Of a DNA stretch of 64,000 nucleotides, positions 44,634-52,822 are shown piece after piece. Under the pieces are notes generated by a model. It was not told where the DNA came from, did not search any database, and was given only the letters and a program-made list of their open reading frames with translations. Both the position numbers and the translations under genes were made by a program. Numbering within the stretch: position 1 is the first letter of the stretch; the number at the start of each line of letters is the position of its first letter. The stretch lies in contig NZ_JACBFS010000004.1 in the NCBI RefSeq assembly GCF_022138605.1, positions 62,001-126,000 of the forward strand. Direction: 5' to 3'. Source of the stretch: Xanthobacter sp. NM-25 (GTDB lineage Bacteria; Pseudomonadota; Alphaproteobacteria; Rhizobiales; Xanthobacteraceae).

Positions 44634-46406
44634 ATGGCGACGCGAACCGATCCCAAGAAGGACGTGGTCATCATCGGGCTGGGCTGGACTGGCTCTATCC
44701 TCGGCATGGAGCTGGCGCAGGACGGGCTGGAGATCCTGGCGCTGGAGCGCGGGGCGGACCGCAACACCGTGCCGGACTTTCAATATCCGGACGCCTTTGA
44801 CGAGCTGAAATACGGCATCCGCTATGGCCTGATGCAGAAGCCGGCGCAGTCCACCTTGACCGTGCGCCGCAATCTCACGGAAACGGCGCTACCCTACCGG
44901 CACCTCGGTGCCTTCCTGCCGGGCGATGGCGTGGGCGGAGCCGGCGTGCACTGGAACGGCCAGAGCTGGCGCCCGCTCGAGGTGGAATATCGCCTGAAAT
45001 CCTATGTGGAGGAAGCGTTCGGCGCCAACATCATGCCCGAGGGCATGCAGATCCAGGACTGGGGCGTCACCGCCGCGGAAATGGAACCGTTCATGAACAA
45101 GTTTGAACGGGTGGCCGGCATCTCCGGCAAGGCGGGCAACATCAAGGGGCAGATCCAGGAGGGTGGCAACCCCTTCGAGGCCGAGCGTTCGGAAGACTAT
45201 CCGCTGCCTCCCTTGAAGAATACCTGGGACTCCGAGCTGTTCGCGGATGCCGCCAGTAAGCTCGGCTATCATCCCTTCCCACGCCCCTCCGCCAATGCCA
45301 GCCGGGCCTATGTGAACGACTATGGCATGCAGCTCGGCCCTTGCAATTACTGCGGATTCTGCGAGCGGTTCGGGTGCAACAACTATTCTAAGTCATCCCC
45401 GCAGGTCTGCATTCTCGATGCGCTCAAGCGCAAGCCCAACTTCGCCTACAAGACCCGCTGCGAAGTGCTGAAGATCGAGAAGGCGCAGGACGGGAAAACC
45501 GCGACCGGCGTGACCTATTTCGACGAGAACTCCGGTGACACGGTGTTCCAGCCGGCGGATGTGGTGCTGGTCTGCGCCTTCTCGCTGCACAATGTGCATC
45601 TCCTGCTGCTTTCGGGCATCGGGCAGCCCTATGACCCGGTGAGCGGGGAAGGGGTGGTTGGTCGCAACTATGCCTATCAGATGACCGGTGGCACCGGCCT
45701 CTGGTTCAAGGACAAGGTGTTCAACCCGTTTGTGGGCACCGGCTCCGGGGGCATGTCCATCGATGACTTCTCCATCGGCCAGATCGACTTCGCCAAGGAG
45801 GGCTTCATCGGCGGCAGCTACATCACCGGCTCCCACACCGGCGGGCGGCCCATCCAGCAGCTGTCTATGCCTCCGGGCACGCCGAGCTGGGGCGCCGGAT
45901 GGAAGCAGGCCGCGGGCGACTGGTATGGGCACAACATGTCCATCGGCTCGCACGGCTCCAACATGTCGTATCGCGACTGCTACCTGGACCTTGATCCCAC
46001 CTACAAGGATCGCCACGGCCGGCCGCTCATGCGCATGACCTTCGACTGGAAGCCGAACGACATCCGCATGACGCAGTTCATGAAGGGCAAGATCGAGGAG
46101 ATCGCCCGCAGCCTCAAGCCGGACAAGATCTCCGCCGGCTACAAGGCGGACGGGTCCCATTTCGATGTGCGCCCCTATCAGTCGACCCACAATGTGGGCG
46201 GCGCGGTGATGGGCACGGACCCCAAGACCTCAGCCATCAACCGCTATCTGCAGAGCTGGGATTGTCACAACGTGTGGGTCATGGGCGCCTCCGCCTTCCC
46301 CCAGAACACGCAGTACAACCCCACGGGGCCGCTCGGCGGCCTGGCCTATTGGGCGGCCGAGGCGCTCCGCAAGGACTACCTCAAGTCGCCCCGGCCGCTG
46401 ATGTGA
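44634..46406 (+). CDS. GMC-type oxidoreductase, large flavoprotein subunit of a gluconate-type dehydrogenase
   Basis: The 590-residue flavoprotein has the GMC FAD motif VIIGLGWTGSILGMELAQDG near residue 12, a cysteine-rich CNYCGFCERFGCNNYSK segment near residue 236, and the C-terminal QSTHNVGGAVMG and ASAFPQNTQYNPTGPLGGLA stretches carrying the catalytic His and Asn. It fits membrane gluconate/2-ketogluconate/sorbitol dehydrogenases, oxidising a sugar or sugar acid in the periplasm. It has no signal of its own and is expected to leave with subunit 3. The cytochrome c subunit follows. The exact sugar cannot be named. Confidence 0.88.
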   Translation: MATRTDPKKDVVIIGLGWTGSILGMELAQDGLEILALERGADRNTVPDFQYPDAFDELKYGIRYGLMQKPAQSTLTVRRNLTETALPYRHLGAFLPGDGVGGAGVHWNGQSWRPLEVEYRLKSYVEEAFGANIMPEGMQIQDWGVTAAEMEPFMNKFERVAGISGKAGNIKGQIQEGGNPFEAERSEDYPLPPLKNTWDSELFADAASKLGYHPFPRPSANASRAYVNDYGMQLGPCNYCGFCERFGCNNYSKSSPQVCILDALKRKPNFAYKTRCEVLKIEKAQDGKTATGVTYFDENSGDTVFQPADVVLVCAFSLHNVHLLLLSGIGQPYDPVSGEGVVGRNYAYQMTGGTGLWFKDKVFNPFVGTGSGGMSIDDFSIGQIDFAKEGFIGGSYITGSHTGGRPIQQLSMPPGTPSWGAGWKQAAGDWYGHNMSIGSHGSNMSYRDCYLDLDPTYKDRHGRPLMRMTFDWKPNDIRMTQFMKGKIEEIARSLKPDKISAGYKADGSHFDVRPYQSTHNVGGAVMGTDPKTSAINRYLQSWDCHNVWVMGASAFPQNTQYNPTGPLGGLAYWAAEALRKDYLKSPRPLM

Positions 46407-46425
46407 TGTGAGGGAGAACAAGACC

Positions 46426-47772
46426 ATGTCCAAACTTCTTCGCATCCTCGTCGGACTGGTGGTGCTCGGGGTGGTCGCGTTGCTGGCGATCATCTTCGTG
46501 CCCCCGCAACTGACCAAGCCCGTGCAGGCCCTCCCGGCCGATTGGAAGCCGGCAGCGGGGCAGGGCCAGTACGCGGCCCGCATGGCCGACTGCGCAGCCT
46601 GTCACACGGCGCCCGGCGGCAAGCTGCTCGCCGGTGGCCTGGCCATCAACAGCCCCATGGGGACGATCTGGGCATCCAACATCACGCCCGATAAGCAGAC
46701 AGGCATCGGCAACTGGACCCTCGACCAGTTCCGCGCCGCCCTGGTGGATGGGGTGGCGCCCGGCGGCGTGCATCTCTATCCGGCCATGCCGTACGAGAAC
46801 TATCGCAAGCTCTCGGAAGAGGACATCCGCGCCATCTACAGCTACCTCATGACCGAGGTGCCTGCGGTGGCGAACAGGGTGCCGGAGACCAAGCTGGCTT
46901 TCCCGTTCAACCAGCGCTGGGGCATGCGCCTCTGGAACTGGGTGGCGCTGGGCAAGCCGGGCTTCGAGCCCAAGCCGGAGAAGATCGCGGCGAGCGCGCA
47001 GCTCAGCCGTGGCGCGTATCTGGTGGAAGGGCCCGGGCACTGCGCGGCCTGCCACAGCCCGCGCACGCTGATCATGTCGGAGGATGGCACCAATCCCACG
47101 TCGCCGGCCTTCCTCACCGGGGGCACCATCGGCGGCTGGTCGGCGCCGGATCTGCGCACCGCGCATTCGGCCCTGCAGCAGTGGTCGGATGCGGACCTCA
47201 AGGCGTATCTCATCAGCGGGCGTAACAGCCATACGGCGGTCGCAGGTGAGATGACACTGGTGGTGGGCGACTCGCTCCAATACATGACCGACGACGACGC
47301 GAACGCCATGGTGGCGTTCCTGCGGGCGATCTCCGATGTGCCGCACAAGCCGATGCCGGCGCCGTCTCCGGCCAGTCTCAAGGAGAGCCTGGGCGATCGG
47401 TTGGCGGCCGCAACAGGACCCACAACCGACAAGCTGAAGTCGGCACGGGATCTCACCCACGGCGAGTTGCTCTATCTCGACAATTGCAACGCCTGCCACA
47501 TGGTGGACGGGCGCGGCGCCGAGGGGGTGTTCCCCTCCCTCGTGGGCAACAGCATCGTCACCGCCAAGCAGACCACCGGCCTCATCGACGTCATTCTCAA
47601 TGGCGCCGAGATGCCGTCCACCATCACCCGGCCGGAAAAGCTGCGGATGCCGGCCTTCGCCGGTCGTCTGTCCGATGCGGATGTGGCGGCCCTGACCACC
47701 TTCCTGCGCACCGCCTGGGGCAACAGTGCTCCCGCCGTTACACCGGAGGCGGTCGCCGCGCAGCGGCACTGA
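46426..47772 (+). CDS. Three-heme cytochrome c subunit of the gluconate-type dehydrogenase
   Basis: The 448-residue protein has an N-terminal signal-anchor (RILVGLVVLGVVALLAIIFV) and three CxxCH heme sites at residues 56, 206 and 354 (DCAACHTAP, HCAACHSPR, NCNACHMVD). Such triheme subunits anchor the dehydrogenase in the membrane and pass electrons to ubiquinone. The ATG at 46426 has GAGGGAG upstream and is preferred to an earlier in-frame start. A hairpin follows the stop codon. Confidence 0.92.
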   Translation: MSKLLRILVGLVVLGVVALLAIIFVPPQLTKPVQALPADWKPAAGQGQYAARMADCAACHTAPGGKLLAGGLAINSPMGTIWASNITPDKQTGIGNWTLDQFRAALVDGVAPGGVHLYPAMPYENYRKLSEEDIRAIYSYLMTEVPAVANRVPETKLAFPFNQRWGMRLWNWVALGKPGFEPKPEKIAASAQLSRGAYLVEGPGHCAACHSPRTLIMSEDGTNPTSPAFLTGGTIGGWSAPDLRTAHSALQQWSDADLKAYLISGRNSHTAVAGEMTLVVGDSLQYMTDDDANAMVAFLRAISDVPHKPMPAPSPASLKESLGDRLAAATGPTTDKLKSARDLTHGELLYLDNCNACHMVDGRGAEGVFPSLVGNSIVTAKQTTGLIDVILNGAEMPSTITRPEKLRMPAFAGRLSDADVAALTTFLRTAWGNSAPAVTPEAVAAQRH

Positions 47773-47790
47773 CGTCCGGCGCCAACCACA

Positions 47791-47831
47791 CGATCCGCCC
47801 GCTCGGACACCATGTCCGAGCGGGCGGATCG
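47791..47831 (+). terminator. Perfect long hairpin after the dehydrogenase operon
   Basis: A perfect 19-bp stem (47791-47809 with 47813-47831) with a 3-nt loop begins 18 bp after the cytochrome gene. There is no T run, so it could be a Rho-aided terminator or an mRNA-stabilising structure. Confidence 0.6.
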
Positions 47832-48068
47832 CCTCCAAGGCTGCGGCTGAAGGCGTTGCCGTCGGCGCAACTTGGACCGGTTAAAAATCATCCTGTTTGA
47901 CATTGCCAAGGGCCAAAACCAGACAAGTAGACGGCCTCTTTAGTCTCTCCACTTGCTCAAGAATTTGCCCGTTATGTTCTATTGTTTTCTCTCGCATCCT
48001 TTGCGGGTGCGCGCTTGCTTTTGCCATTCCATGGGTCGCCACTCGCCTGCCCATGGGGGCACCCGGTG

Positions 48069-50315
48069 ATGAGCGCGACCGTGGTTGCCCGCGGCCGGGC
48101 CGTTTCCATGGGCGGGTTGCGCAAGGCGCTCCGTTTTGCGCATCGCTGGCTGGCGCTGCTGCTGACGCCGGTGTTTCTGGCGGTCATCCTCTCCGGGGCC
48201 GTGCTCTCGCTGAAGCCGGTGGTGGCCGAGTGGTCGGCGACCCCAGCCGAGAGCGTGAGGGTGGATGTTCCGGCTCTGGTGGTGCTGGTGGAGGGGCTTG
48301 AGCGTCTGGGGCCGATGGACAGCCTGAGCCTGGTGGCTGACGGGACCGCGGTGGATGTCCGCGGGCGCGCTGCGGGCCTCACCGGGCGCTGGGACCTGGC
48401 TTCCGCCGCGCGGCGCGGCGAGGCCTCGCTCTGGCCGGATGTCTTTCGCACGGCCGAACGACTGCACAAGGCCTTGCTGGTGGGTCTCGCGGGTGTGGTG
48501 GAGGCGGCGACCTATGTGATGCTGGCGGTGGTGCTGGTGGGGCCGCTGCTGGCGTGGCTGCGCTTCCGCAACACCCTCCTGGGCTGGCATACGGCGGTCG
48601 GCTGGCTGTTGTTCCCGCTCATCGCTCTGTCGCCCGCCACCGCGATCCTGATGACGCTGCATGTGGGGCAGGGCGGTGGGCCAGGGCAGGCGCCACGTCC
48701 ATCCCGCGCTGACGCGCCGGCGAGCATGAGCGCAGCCCTGGCGCTGGCGGCGGGCAAGCTGGACCTCACCGGGTTTCGTGGCGCACGGCGCGTGCGGGGC
48801 GGTGTGGTGATGGTGCAACTGGCGCGGCCCGGTCCCTCTGTCCACATGGTCAGCGGGCGGGGCGTCAGCGCCCTTACGCGTCCACCCAATCTGGTGAAGC
48901 AACTGCACGAGGGCACCTGGGGCGGCGCCTGGTCCGGCCTCCTCAATCTCCTGGCTTCGGGCGCCTTGCTGCTGCTGACCGTCACCGGGCTGTGGTCGTG
49001 GCTCGCACGGGCCATTCGGCGGAGGCGACGCGGGGCGCTCGCGGGCAATATTCTGGTGGCTTATGCCAGCCAGACCGGTACCGCCGCCCGCCTCGCCACC
49101 GCCACCCGCGATGGCCTGGTGGCGGGCGGCGAGAGCGTGGCACTGGCGCCGCTCGGGTCGCTCACCCCCGCCCAGTTGCGGGGCTTTCCACTCATCTTGC
49201 TGGTCGCCTCCACCACCGGCGATGGCGAGGTGCCGGACGGAGCAAGGCGGGTACCTCAGTGCTTAGCTGAGGACAATCTGTCGGGCACCCGGATCGCGGT
49301 TCTGGCGCTCGGCGAACGCCATTATGCGCACTTCTGCCGGGGCGGGGTGATCCTGCGCGATGCTCTGGTGGCCGCCGGCGCGCGCGAGGCGTTGCCCTTG
49401 GCGCGGGTGGATGGCGATCCGAAGGCCGGGTGGTCCCACTGGATCGACGGCCTGCGCGACACCCTCCGTCTGCGCTGGGCCGGTCAGCCGCGCATTGAGG
49501 CCGGTGTTCCGGTCCGCCTTCGGCTGTTGGAGCGCCAGCGCCTGGATGACCCCACTGCGGGGGAAACACGGGAGACCTGGAGCCTCGCCTTCGCCGCGGA
49601 TCGCGACGTGGCGTTTCGCCCGGGTGACCTGCTGCGCCTGACCCCGCCGGAGGGCGGGCGGGCCCGCGCCTATTCCATCGGCAGTTCCAGCCGGTTGGAG
49701 CCGCGGGTCATTCGCCTCACGGTGGGGCTCCACAGTTGGCGGGATGCCATGGGCTCTACGCAGCTCGGCGAGGTTTCGGGATTTCTCGTGCGCAGCCTGG
49801 CCGTAGGCGGGCAGCTTGTCGCCGATCTGCAGCGTCACCCCGCGTTCAATCCCCCCGAGGACGAGGCACAGCCGCTGCTGATGATCGCCACCGGCACCGG
49901 CATCGCGCCGTTCCCCGGTTTCGTGGCGGAACGGGCGGCCAGTGGGCGGGCGGGCCCGGCGTGGCTGATCTTCGGGAATCGTCACCGCGCGGGCGACCAT
50001 CTGTGGGCAGAGGCGTTCGGTGCCGCCCTGCGGGATGGGAGCTTGACCCGCTGCGACACGGTCTTCTCCCGTGACAGCGAGGGGGCCGGCTATGTCCAGC
50101 ATCGCCTGCGGGAGGCGGCGGATGAGGTGGTCCATTGGCTGCAGAACAAGCAGGCGCGGGTCTACATCTGCGGTGCGGGCGCCATGGCCCGTGCCGTTGA
50201 AGAGACCCTGACGGAGATCTTGGCCCAGGCCACGGTGCTGCCCATAAACGTCGCTGCGGTCGAAATCGCGCGCTGGCGCGCCTCGGGGCGCCTGCGCGTC
50301 GATGCCTTCGACTGA
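48069..50315 (+). CDS. PepSY/flavodoxin/FAD-NADP fused reductase (PiuB-like)
   Basis: The 748-residue protein joins three parts. Residues 1-330 are a PepSY-associated membrane region with four helices (WLALLLTPVFLAVILSGAVL near 27, MLAVVLVGPLLAWLRF near 151). Residues 340-480 are a flavodoxin domain (NILVAYASQTGTAARLA). Residues 500-748 are a sulfite-reductase/P450-reductase-type FAD/NADP module (RARAYSIGSSSRLEPRVIRL, LLMIATGTGIAPFPG, VYICGAGAMARAVEETL). It would move electrons from NADPH through FAD and FMN across the membrane, most likely to reduce ferric siderophore. It converges on an iron-uptake-like operon. The ATG at 48069 is chosen because GGGGG is upstream and the earlier open frame looks non-coding. 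Confidence 0.85.
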   Translation: MSATVVARGRAVSMGGLRKALRFAHRWLALLLTPVFLAVILSGAVLSLKPVVAEWSATPAESVRVDVPALVVLVEGLERLGPMDSLSLVADGTAVDVRGRAAGLTGRWDLASAARRGEASLWPDVFRTAERLHKALLVGLAGVVEAATYVMLAVVLVGPLLAWLRFRNTLLGWHTAVGWLLFPLIALSPATAILMTLHVGQGGGPGQAPRPSRADAPASMSAALALAAGKLDLTGFRGARRVRGGVVMVQLARPGPSVHMVSGRGVSALTRPPNLVKQLHEGTWGGAWSGLLNLLASGALLLLTVTGLWSWLARAIRRRRRGALAGNILVAYASQTGTAARLATATRDGLVAGGESVALAPLGSLTPAQLRGFPLILLVASTTGDGEVPDGARRVPQCLAEDNLSGTRIAVLALGERHYAHFCRGGVILRDALVAAGAREALPLARVDGDPKAGWSHWIDGLRDTLRLRWAGQPRIEAGVPVRLRLLERQRLDDPTAGETRETWSLAFAADRDVAFRPGDLLRLTPPEGGRARAYSIGSSSRLEPRVIRLTVGLHSWRDAMGSTQLGEVSGFLVRSLAVGGQLVADLQRHPAFNPPEDEAQPLLMIATGTGIAPFPGFVAERAASGRAGPAWLIFGNRHRAGDHLWAEAFGAALRDGSLTRCDTVFSRDSEGAGYVQHRLREAADEVVHWLQNKQARVYICGAGAMARAVEETLTEILAQATVLPINVAAVEIARWRASGRLRVDAFD

Positions 50316-50322
50316 GGGGGGC

Positions 50323-51420
50323 TCAGCGCGGCGAGACAGTGCTTGCCGCCAGCACGCCGGCGTCGATGTCGGAGATGCGCGGACAGCCGGTGAGGGCCAT
50401 GGCCGCCTCGAGCTCGGTGCGCAGCACCGTCAACAGGTGGGCGACGCCGGCCGGGCCGCCCACCGCAAGGGCATGCAGAACCGGCCGCCCCAGCAGCACG
50501 GCGCGCGCACCCAGCGCCAGCGCCTTGAGAATGTCGGTGCCGCGCCGGATGCCGCCGTCGACAAGAAGAGGCACCCGGCCATCAATGGTGGCGGCCACAT
50601 GGGGCAGCATCTCCAATGCAGCGGGCGTGCTGTCGAGGACACGCCCACCATGATTGGACACGATGATGCCGGCGCACCCGACGGCCACCGCCTGCTCCGC
50701 GTCGTTCGGGGCGAGGATGCCCTTCGCCAGCACCGGCAGCGCCGTCGCCGCGCACACGGCCGCCAGCGTGTCCCAGGTGGGGGCATGGGCCAGAAGACCT
50801 TGGAACACCGGGCTGCCCGGGGCCATGGCGGGGCCATCGAGGGGCGCCATGTCCCGAAGGTGCACGGCCTCGATGTGGGCAGGCAGGCGAAAGCCGGCGC
50901 GCTGCTCCATGTTGCGGATGCCGTTCAAGGGCGCATCCACCGTCATCACGATGGCGCGGCACCCCGCCGCCTCCGCCCGCCGCAGCAGCCGTACCGTGTC
51001 GGGCCAGCGGGGCTGGGCATAGAGCTGGAACCACAGGTGCGCGCCATCGATGGCCGCGAGGGTTTCCACCGGCGTGCTCGACAGGGTGCTGACGATCATC
51101 GGCGTGCCGGTGAGCGCGGCGCCCAGCGCGGTGGCGGCCTCGCCGTCCGGGTGCACCAGCTTATGATAGGCGGTGGGCGCAAGCCCCAGCGGGAAGGCGA
51201 ACGGTGTCCCGAACAGCGTGGTGGCAGCCGAGGCCTGCCGCATGTCGCGCAGAACGCGGGGCATCAGCAGGTGCCGGTCGAAAGAGGCGCGGTTGCGGGC
51301 GGCGGTGAGACCGTCGGCGGCGCTTCCGTCCACATAGGCCCGCACCGCCGGGTCGACGCGGGCGGCGAAATAGTGCTCATAATCCTGGGCGCAGACGCAG
51401 TCGGCGGGCACCGTCATCAT
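50323..51420 (-). CDS. FMN-dependent alpha-hydroxy acid dehydrogenase (lactate oxidase family)
   Basis: The 365-residue protein matches the FMN 2-hydroxyacid family: FPLGLAPTAYHKLVHPDGEA near residue 71, IVSNHGGRVLDSTPAALEML near 250 (catalytic His), and PLLVDGGIRRGTDILKALAL near 281. Family members oxidise lactate, glycolate or mandelate. It starts in an ATGA overlap with the Sel1 gene (51417-51420) and ends 8 bp from the convergent reductase gene. Its presence in an iron-uptake operon is unexpected; it may supply electrons from a hydroxyacid, or act on a hydroxycarboxylate siderophore or ligand. Confidence 0.88.
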   Translation of the reverse strand: MMTVPADCVCAQDYEHYFAARVDPAVRAYVDGSAADGLTAARNRASFDRHLLMPRVLRDMRQASAATTLFGTPFAFPLGLAPTAYHKLVHPDGEAATALGAALTGTPMIVSTLSSTPVETLAAIDGAHLWFQLYAQPRWPDTVRLLRRAEAAGCRAIVMTVDAPLNGIRNMEQRAGFRLPAHIEAVHLRDMAPLDGPAMAPGSPVFQGLLAHAPTWDTLAAVCAATALPVLAKGILAPNDAEQAVAVGCAGIIVSNHGGRVLDSTPAALEMLPHVAATIDGRVPLLVDGGIRRGTDILKALALGARAVLLGRPVLHALAVGGPAGVAHLLTVLRTELEAAMALTGCPRISDIDAGVLAASTVSPR

Positions 51421-52082
51421 GCGCACCGGGCCTCCAGCTGACCGCGCCGGGCCGCCTGCTCCGCCAGTGCGCGGATGCGGGGATCGGGCTGATCGTGCAG
51501 GAGCTCGGCCATGGCGCGGAACAGATCGCCGAAACCGTGGGCGAGGGCGCGCTCCAGCCAGAGGCAGGCGCTGGCGACATCTCCGCCGCCCAGCAGCAGC
51601 CGCGCGAGGTTCAGCGCGCCCCAGCCGTCTCCGCCTTCCGCCGCGGCCTCATAGAGGGCCGCGACATCGCGGAGCGTGGGCCCGGAAATCCGCCCGTCCT
51701 CGTACAGCAGGCCGAGCATGGTCAACGCCTTGCTGTTGCCCTTCCGGGCCGCGCGCACATAGAGCCCGTGCGCGGCCTCGTCACTTTGCGGCACGCCGAT
51801 GCCACGCAGGTGGAGATCGGCCAGATTGAACATGGCCCAGCCGTCCCCCAGATCCACTGCGCGTTGATAGTAATGCGCCGCCCGGGCCGGATCGGCGGCG
51901 ATGCCCCAGCCCCGTTCATGGCAGCGCCCGAGCATGTTGAAGGCCTGCGGATCGCCGCTGCGGGCGGCGGCGCGGAACCACTCCAGGGCGGCGGCCGGCG
52001 CACCGCGGTCGAGCTCCATCTGTCCCAGCGCCAGCTGCGCCTCGGCGAGGGTCGGGGCGGCGGGGCCCTGCGCCGCGCTCAC
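51417..52082 (-). CDS. Sel1-repeat (TPR-like) protein
   Basis: The 221-residue protein consists of tandem Sel1 repeats: MLGRCHERGWGIAADPARAA near residue 49, MFNLADLHLRGIGVPQSDEA near 85 and MLGLLYEDGRISGP near 121. Sel1 repeats mediate protein contacts. It starts with a GTG overlapping the PiuC-like stop, and the position between a PiuC-type dioxygenase and a dehydrogenase matches the small tetratricopeptide gene in the piu locus of Pseudomonas. No signal peptide is seen. Confidence 0.88.
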   Translation of the reverse strand: MSAAQGPAAPTLAEAQLALGQMELDRGAPAAALEWFRAAARSGDPQAFNMLGRCHERGWGIAADPARAAHYYQRAVDLGDGWAMFNLADLHLRGIGVPQSDEAAHGLYVRAARKGNSKALTMLGLLYEDGRISGPTLRDVAALYEAAAEGGDGWGALNLARLLLGGGDVASACLWLERALAHGFGDLFRAMAELLHDQPDPRIRALAEQAARRGQLEARCA

Positions 52083-52765
52083 AGCTCGGCCCAGCGACGC
52101 AGAAGGTTGTGATAGTGGCTGACGAGCCGCTGCACGGCCGGGTCGTCATCGCCCACCCGTTGGCGCAGCTCGATGATCGCCACATCGAGATCATAGAGCA
52201 TGGCCCGCTGCCCATCGTCCCGCACCATGGATTGGGCCCAGAAGAACGCCGCCCGCCGGCTGCCGCGCGTCACCGGGGTGACGCGGTGCAGGCTCGATGC
52301 GGGATAGACCACCATGTGGCCGGCCGGCAGCTTCACCTCCTTGGCGCCGTAGGTATCCTCGATCACCAGGGCGCCGCCGTCATAGTCGTCGGGCTCCGAC
52401 AGGAACAGGGTGGTTGAGACATCAGCCCGCAACTGCTGGCCGGAACCACCGGGAAGCGCGCGAATGGCGTTGTCCGTGTGCAGGCCGAAGGTCATGCCCG
52501 CGTCGTAGCGATTGAACATGGGCGGCAACACGCGCAGCGGCAACACCGCCGAGGTGTAGCTGGGGCAACGGCCGAGGGCTGTCAGCACCATTTGTCCGAG
52601 GGCCAGGGCCTGCGGGCTGTCCGGCGCCAGCTGGGCGTTGTTCTTCACCCGCGCGGCGAGGGTGCCGGCGGTGGCGCGGCCGTGCACCCACTCCGACCGA
52701 TCGAGCAGGTCGCGGGCGGCGCGGAGCTCCTCCGCGTTCAGGACATTCGGGATCGTCAACAGCAT
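52079..52765 (-). CDS. piuC: Fe(II)/2-oxoglutarate PKHD-type hydroxylase (PiuC-like)
   Basis: The 228-residue protein begins MLLTIPNVLNAEELRAAR and has the 2-oxoglutarate oxygenase site: HTD with the aspartate two residues on (FGLHTDNAIRAL near residue 97), the distal histidine in SSLHRVTPVTRGSR near 159 and its arginine. PiuC-type PKHD hydroxylases accompany TonB siderophore receptors. The ATG at 52765 is the family start; an earlier open frame exists but is not needed. Overlaps the Sel1 gene; the TonB receptor gene lies 57 bp upstream. Confidence 0.9.
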   Translation of the reverse strand: MLLTIPNVLNAEELRAARDLLDRSEWVHGRATAGTLAARVKNNAQLAPDSPQALALGQMVLTALGRCPSYTSAVLPLRVLPPMFNRYDAGMTFGLHTDNAIRALPGGSGQQLRADVSTTLFLSEPDDYDGGALVIEDTYGAKEVKLPAGHMVVYPASSLHRVTPVTRGSRRAAFFWAQSMVRDDGQRAMLYDLDVAIIELRQRVGDDDPAVQRLVSHYHNLLRRWAEL

Positions 52766-52822
52766 GGGCGATGGCCATGCGCCCCCACCGGAAAGGGCGG
52801 GGACGCATGGCACGAGCCTCCT

